Of a DNA stretch of 64,000 nt, positions 59,826 through 64,000 are shown one piece after another. Position 1 is the stretch's first letter. Each line of letters begins with the position of its first letter. The stretch spans positions 62,001 through 126,000 of the forward strand of contig BLAL01000004.1 in the NCBI GenBank assembly GCA_015698045.1, written 5' to 3'. Source of the stretch: Rhizophagus clarus. Its lineage: Eukaryota > Glomeromycota > Glomeromycetes > Glomerales > Glomeraceae. Made by a program: the position numbers and the translations under genes. Below the pieces are notes generated by a model. That model saw nothing but the letters and a program-made list of their open reading frames with translations. It ran no database searches and was not told where the DNA came from.

Positions 59826-61870
59826 CTAATAATACCACGAATCCACAATAGCTCTTTCTTTTGCTCCTTCTTTGATCCCTATTATAAACATATTCATTGA
59901 CAAGGTTTGTGCATTTGGTGAAGAATAATAAAGTGAGATTTTTTGTTCTATGTAACCATGCGCTACCAAATCTGTAAGCATATAATTTGTCAATTCTTTC
60001 AGCTTTCCAAATTTTGGTCTTTTACCGCTTTTATACACTTTTAACTCAGTCATACCTGACTCCCAAATTTTTTTGTATTTGATTTACAAAAAACTTCTAC
60101 TACATCATCTTCAGTAATTTCACAATTGCTACTTTCATTTATTTCTTCAACAGTGTCCAACAAATGAAGAATATCCTCTACACAATTTTCATAAGTAGGC
60201 TGTTCTTTAATTTGATTTCTATAATTATCACATTTTAGACAAGGTGAAGAAATATTATCTCCATCCCAATGATAATAACGATTAATTATTTAACTTTGAC
60301 ATTCATATTGGTTTTAGCAAAACAAAAGGACTTCATGTATTTTGTGTACACTAATATCAAGGTAATATTTTCATTCACGTTCTTGATCAGTCATATTTTG
60401 AACATTAGAACAACTATTATTTAAAATACAGTTAACTGTTAATAAGATTTTTAATTCTCTTTATGCAATTCTGAAATTTAATGATTCACGTTTCTTAATT
60501 TTTAGCTAAAATTCCAAAGTTTGTTCTTAAGTCTTTCTTTATTGAATAAAATATCACATTTTGGCTTCGTTATCATCACATCCTGCTCGTTCAATTTACT
60601 GAATCAAATTTGCTATATACAAAAAAAAACATTAAGGTGTGTAAAATGATGATTAATTGATTATAACGTAGTTACTTACTCATATTTAAAGGAGCTACAC
60701 AATGTATTACTAGACAAACATCAGAAGAATTTATGCCCATACCAAACGCATTTGTCCCAATCATTATCTGAATTTTGCTATTTTTCCAATCTGATATAAT
60801 AATTTGCCATTGTTCATCTCCTATTCCTCTATGATATACGCCTAAACTTTTGTCTGGTAACAGTGGTTGCAAAGTCATAAAAAGATCATTGCATCCTGAT
60901 TGTATCACACAGTAAATAATTATTCTACCTCTTTCGTGCTTCTTAATTAAATCTATAAGATCATTTGAAAAAATTTTACAATTATCTCTTCTTTTATAGA
61001 CCTCTATAGTTATTTCTTTGCATTCAAAAGAAGAACCCCAAATTGTAGCAAAATTTTTTGATTGTATTCCAAGAGATGTGTGAATATCTTAAGCATCTTT
61101 ATATATACATGTAGCAGTTAAAAGCATTATGGGAACTGTTGACCAATTTTTTTTTAATAGTCCTAAATTCTTCCATGATTCTCTATTGAAAATAAAATAT
61201 AAGAATATTGTTCTAGACAAGTAATTCTTCATAAGTAGCTTACCTAAAATTACCATAATCTAGAATACAATGGGCTTCATCAATTACAAAATACACTTTT
61301 GCTTTATCGTACATATTACTAATAAAATTTTGAAATTTTCTATTCAAGCAAAGTTTCTCAGGAGTAACAAATAATATTTTTGTGAACCTGAGAGCAATTT
61401 TTTCAAATATTTTTTCTTATTCACTTCTGCCTTGTATTGTATTTGCATAAATTGATACGTAGGGTATACCAAGTTGTATTAATTCTCGCTATTAAATTAA
61501 TCGAATATAACTATGTAAGTAATAATTCAATAATTTGCAACTGGAAAATAATTACTTACTTTTTGATCTTCCATCAAAGCCTTTAGTGGACTAACAACTA
61601 TTGTTATCCCTTCAAAAATTAACGTGTAAATTACATAACATAATATCTTTCCTCTTCCTGTTTTGATTGATATAAGTGTATCTTTTCCATTCAAGTACAT
61701 CTCTATAGCTTCAAGCTATCCTTGACGCAAATGATCGTATCCAAATATTTTTTTCACAGCTAATTTTATTAATTCCTTTAAATCCAAAATATTTTTCTCA
61801 CCACTAGAAGTATAATTTTTATTCAACAAGTAATCCTACTAACCTGTTGAAATATATAAAGAGCACAAAA
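59826..61870 (-). pseudogene. RecQ-type DNA helicase, decayed
   Basis: Helicase motifs appear in order on the minus strand. Motif 0/I: FGYDHLRQG-stop-LEAIEM and SIKTGRGKILCY (about 61670-61750; the usual GKS is GKI). Ia: IVVSPLKALMEDQ. II: YFVIDEAHCI (about 61275-61305). III: PIMLLTATCIYKDA. IV-VI: KSLGVYHRGIGDEQW, IGTNAFGMGIN and LVIHCVAPLNM (60672-60860). A RecQ zinc-like segment RYYHWDGDNISSPCLKCDNY lies at about 60220-60290. The C-terminal exon 59826-60053 resembles an RQC winged helix (LTNYMLTDLVAHGYIEQKIS). Stops at Gln-like sites (RQG-stop, RSE-stop-EK, KDA-stop-DI) and a degraded final motif (QIERAGCDDNEAK) indicate an inactive copy. Confidence 0.8.
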
Positions 61871-62079
61871 AATATAAACCAGAAACAGTTTTCTTTCAAA
61901 ATGCAGAACACCCTTAACACTTGATAATTACATCAAAATCTGTAATTAATTTTGCAAATGAAGGATAAAATGAATTTGTACCATCAGGAAATTAAACACG
62001 GCATAATGTTCCGTAAGTTTACGGTTTTTCGCAACCTTACGCATTTTTACGACGTAATATTCCGTATATTTTACGGGAT
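61871..62079. other. Spacer and start of the 51-bp satellite
   Basis: AT-rich 3' flank, then from about 61990 a diverged portion of the satellite with CATAATGTTCCGTAAGTTTA, TACGGTTTTTCGCAACCTTA and GTAATATTCCGTATATTTTA. Confidence 0.5.
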
Positions 62080-62730
62080 CTATAAACCTACGTAAAAATA
62101 TGCCGAAATATATCGTGAAATTACGTGCTCGTAAGTATTACAAAACATTTCGACCATAATGTTCCGTAGCATTACGTGCTTGTAAGTATTATGAAACATT
62201 TCGACCATAATGTTCCGTAGCATTACGTGCTTGTAAGTATTACGAAACATTTCGACCATAATGTTCCGTAACATTACATGCTCGTACGCATTACGAAACA
62301 TTATGGTCAAAATGTTCTGTAGCATTACGTGCTCGTAAGTATTATGAAACATTTTGACCATAATGTTCCGTAGCATTACGTGCTTGTAAGTATTATGGAA
62401 CCTTACGATCAAAATGTTCCGTAGCATTACGTGCTCGTAAGTATTATGAAATATTTTGACTATAATGTTCTGTAGCATTACGTGCTCGTAAGCATTACGA
62501 AACATTACGGTCAAAATGTTCCGTAGCATTACGTGCTCGTAAGCATTACGAAACATTACGGTCAAAATGTTCTGTAGCATTACGTGCTCGTAAGCATTAC
62601 GAAACATTACGGTCAAAATGTTCCGTAGCATTACGTGCTCATAAGTATTACGGAACATTACGATCGAAATATTCCGTAGCATTACGTGCTCGTAAGTATT
62701 ATGAAACATTACGGTCAAAATGTTGAAATA
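62080..62730. repeat. 51-bp satellite array
   Basis: About 12 head-to-tail units of 51 bp with consensus GTAGCATTACGTGCTCGTAA, GTATTACGAAACATTNNGAC and CATAATGTTCC. Because 51 is divisible by three, the minus strand is open through the array as a repeat of 17 residues (RNAYEHVMLRNILTVMF), an arithmetic consequence rather than evidence of a protein. Variation is mostly CG to TG/CA. The array meets the ATATCG satellite at about 62725. Confidence 0.88.
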
Positions 62731-64000
62731 TCATATTAACGTTACCAAAGTATTATAACATTTATTTGATATCGTAACTATATCGTAGAAATATCATATT
62801 AATATCGAATTAACATCGCTAAAGTATTATAACATTTATTTGATATCATCAATAACTATATCGTAGTAATTTCATAAATTACATCACAAAAATTAATATT
62901 TATTATACATCAATAATAATAATACAATCTTATTAATAATAAAAGAAAATAAAGATTATTGTTAAGAATAACGAAAACATCAAATACTATCTTTATTCCT
63001 TTTATTCTATACGTAAGTAAGATCCAGTCGCTAAGGGTAAATTTTAAAAAAAATATAAAAAAAAAACAATTATGATTAATATAATATACTCTTTATAAAA
63101 TATGTTTAAAATTTAAATTTAATACATAACCTTGGGATAATGGTTAGAGCAGGTAATCTCTGGGATTTTGAGAAAAAATAAAAATGATAATATTTTTAAC
63201 GTTAGCTCTTTAAATTTTGAAAGTGTTACTAATTCTTAAAACCATAATATTATAAAAAAAATGCTGGCTGCTACGACTGACGCCACCCCGGACAAAGTAA
63301 TTGGCGGCAGAAAATGTCATAAAATATCCAGCCCTATTTCATAACATTTTCCTCCAGGCTAAGCAAATATTACAAAAGAAAGCTTCAAATATATTCAGCA
63401 ATTTGAACATAGCATTTGAGAATACATTCTAACTCCCTTAAGTAATATCACAGTCTAACAAAGAAAGACTCAAACTACACCCTATTGTAAAGAAAGTACA
63501 TAACCAATCCCTCCTACAGAACCAGTAGACTTTACGAATATGGTAGAGTCCAAAAAAATACGAAAAATATGCGTATATCCCATTTTCATACCTGCTTAAT
63601 GGCTTCACTATTTATTTAAAAGTAGTTTTTTTGTCTTATACGTTTTTTGGCAAATGGTCTTCGTGTTGGTGGTTATATCAAATATATAAACTAAAATACT
63701 AAAGTATTGTTAATATTGTAAAAGATAAGTATACTTGGATAAAAGATAAGTAAAGTATACTTGGATAAAAGAGAAAAGAAAATACCGTAAAGTGTTAATA
63801 TATAAGACAAGTATAATATTTAAGAGAGAAGCGTATTTTTGAAAATAAGCAAAAAAAAATCACGCATTAAATAAACACGATTTTTAGCTATTTTTAGATA
63901 TCACATGCATGTAAATAAATCAAATTTTGATTGGTTAATTTAGTATATTACATCATGCATAAAGATTAATGTGATTTTATTGGTTAATTTTAAAACTGAC
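62728..64000 (-). repeat. Dispersed repeat body (right copy) with its ATATCG satellite
   Basis: In reverse orientation this repeats 12429-13592 and then 14080-14720: from 64000 leftward GTCAGTTTTAAAATTAACCA, the GCCGCCAATTACTTTGTCCG core (about 63280-63310), the TTATTCCTTTTATTCTATAC junction (62993-63013), a TTATTATTAATA tract and two satellite units with AAAGTATTATAACATTTATT. The window stops at the repeat's outer end, so its true boundary is not seen. Confidence 0.8.

Noticed and set aside
62080-62718. A 212-codon open frame on the minus strand with a 17-residue repeat
   Set aside because: The frame follows from a 51-bp satellite unit without stops; there is no splice or start context, and the residues drift with the DNA repeat. 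It is not reported as a gene.
63130-63180. GGATAATGGTTAGAGCAGG resembling a tRNA 5' half, suggesting a SINE
   Set aside because: No B box at the expected distance and no poly(A) or short TSD; kept only as a remark on the repeat.

Overview
The window looks like an AT-rich, repeat-dense part of a fungal nuclear genome, most likely an arbuscular mycorrhizal fungus (Glomeromycotina, Rhizophagus-like). The reasons are short GT-AG introns, very low GC, and several protein families I recall as multi-copy in such genomes (acidic transposase-like proteins, FYR/SAP/DDE proteins, RecQ copies, RRM-type LINE ORF1 proteins). The organism assignment is inference from memory, not a search. Most of the sequence is mobile elements, their fossils and satellites. 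A few genes look intact.

Layout. 0-5.4 kb: tandem SAM-like micro-exons, then a TTAA-flanked DNA transposon (929-5334) with a decayed FYR + zinc + DDE + SAP-like protein. 5.3-7.4 kb: ATATCG-type satellites. 7.4-10.2 kb: a six-exon unknown gene with breaks and an intact two-exon Myb/SANT gene with an RS-type tail. 11.5-12.4 kb: an open acidic + BAH-like gene that resembles the two ends of a large transposase with the middle removed. 12.4-17.1 kb: dispersed and tandem repeats; one (12429-13592) recurs inverted at the right edge of the window (62985-64000).

17.3-28.1 kb (minus strand): one large transposase-like pseudogene. It has been hit by at least four elements, each with an 8-bp target duplication: an autonomous-type hAT element (18331-21478), a satellite-filled element (21532-22698), an AT-rich element (23716-25287) and a second satellite-filled element (25579-27265). 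Removing the two closest insertions on paper restores one continuous host frame. 28.3-30.9 kb: two inverted repeat arms around a decayed ORF. 31-37.1 kb: broken genes and a pogo/Tc1-type element (32027-34056, TA duplication). 37307-39270: a retroposed copy of an RRM-containing ORF1 with poly(A) and a perfect 16-bp target duplication, but no reverse transcriptase.

41.5-44.5 kb: a decayed MULE/FAR1-type transposase and the first exon of another transposase-like protein. 45.1-47.1 kb: a membrane-protein exon and a secreted alginate-lyase-like N-terminus joined to unrelated exons. 48394-49385: an hAT-type element containing a telomere-like CCCTAA tract. 52.3-53.7 kb: a fold-back element and an unknown pseudogene. 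54865-57535: the best host gene, 12 exons, 552 codons, all splice phases consistent. 58-59.4 kb: a second ORF1 pseudogene. 59.8-61.9 kb: a RecQ helicase pseudogene. 62-62.7 kb: a 51-bp satellite.

Across unrelated pseudogenes, frames run for hundreds of codons with few or no indels but repeated in-frame stops, nearly all explicable as C:G to T:A transitions (TGG, CGA, CAA, CAG to stop). This suggests RIP-like or methyl-cytosine deamination of repeats.
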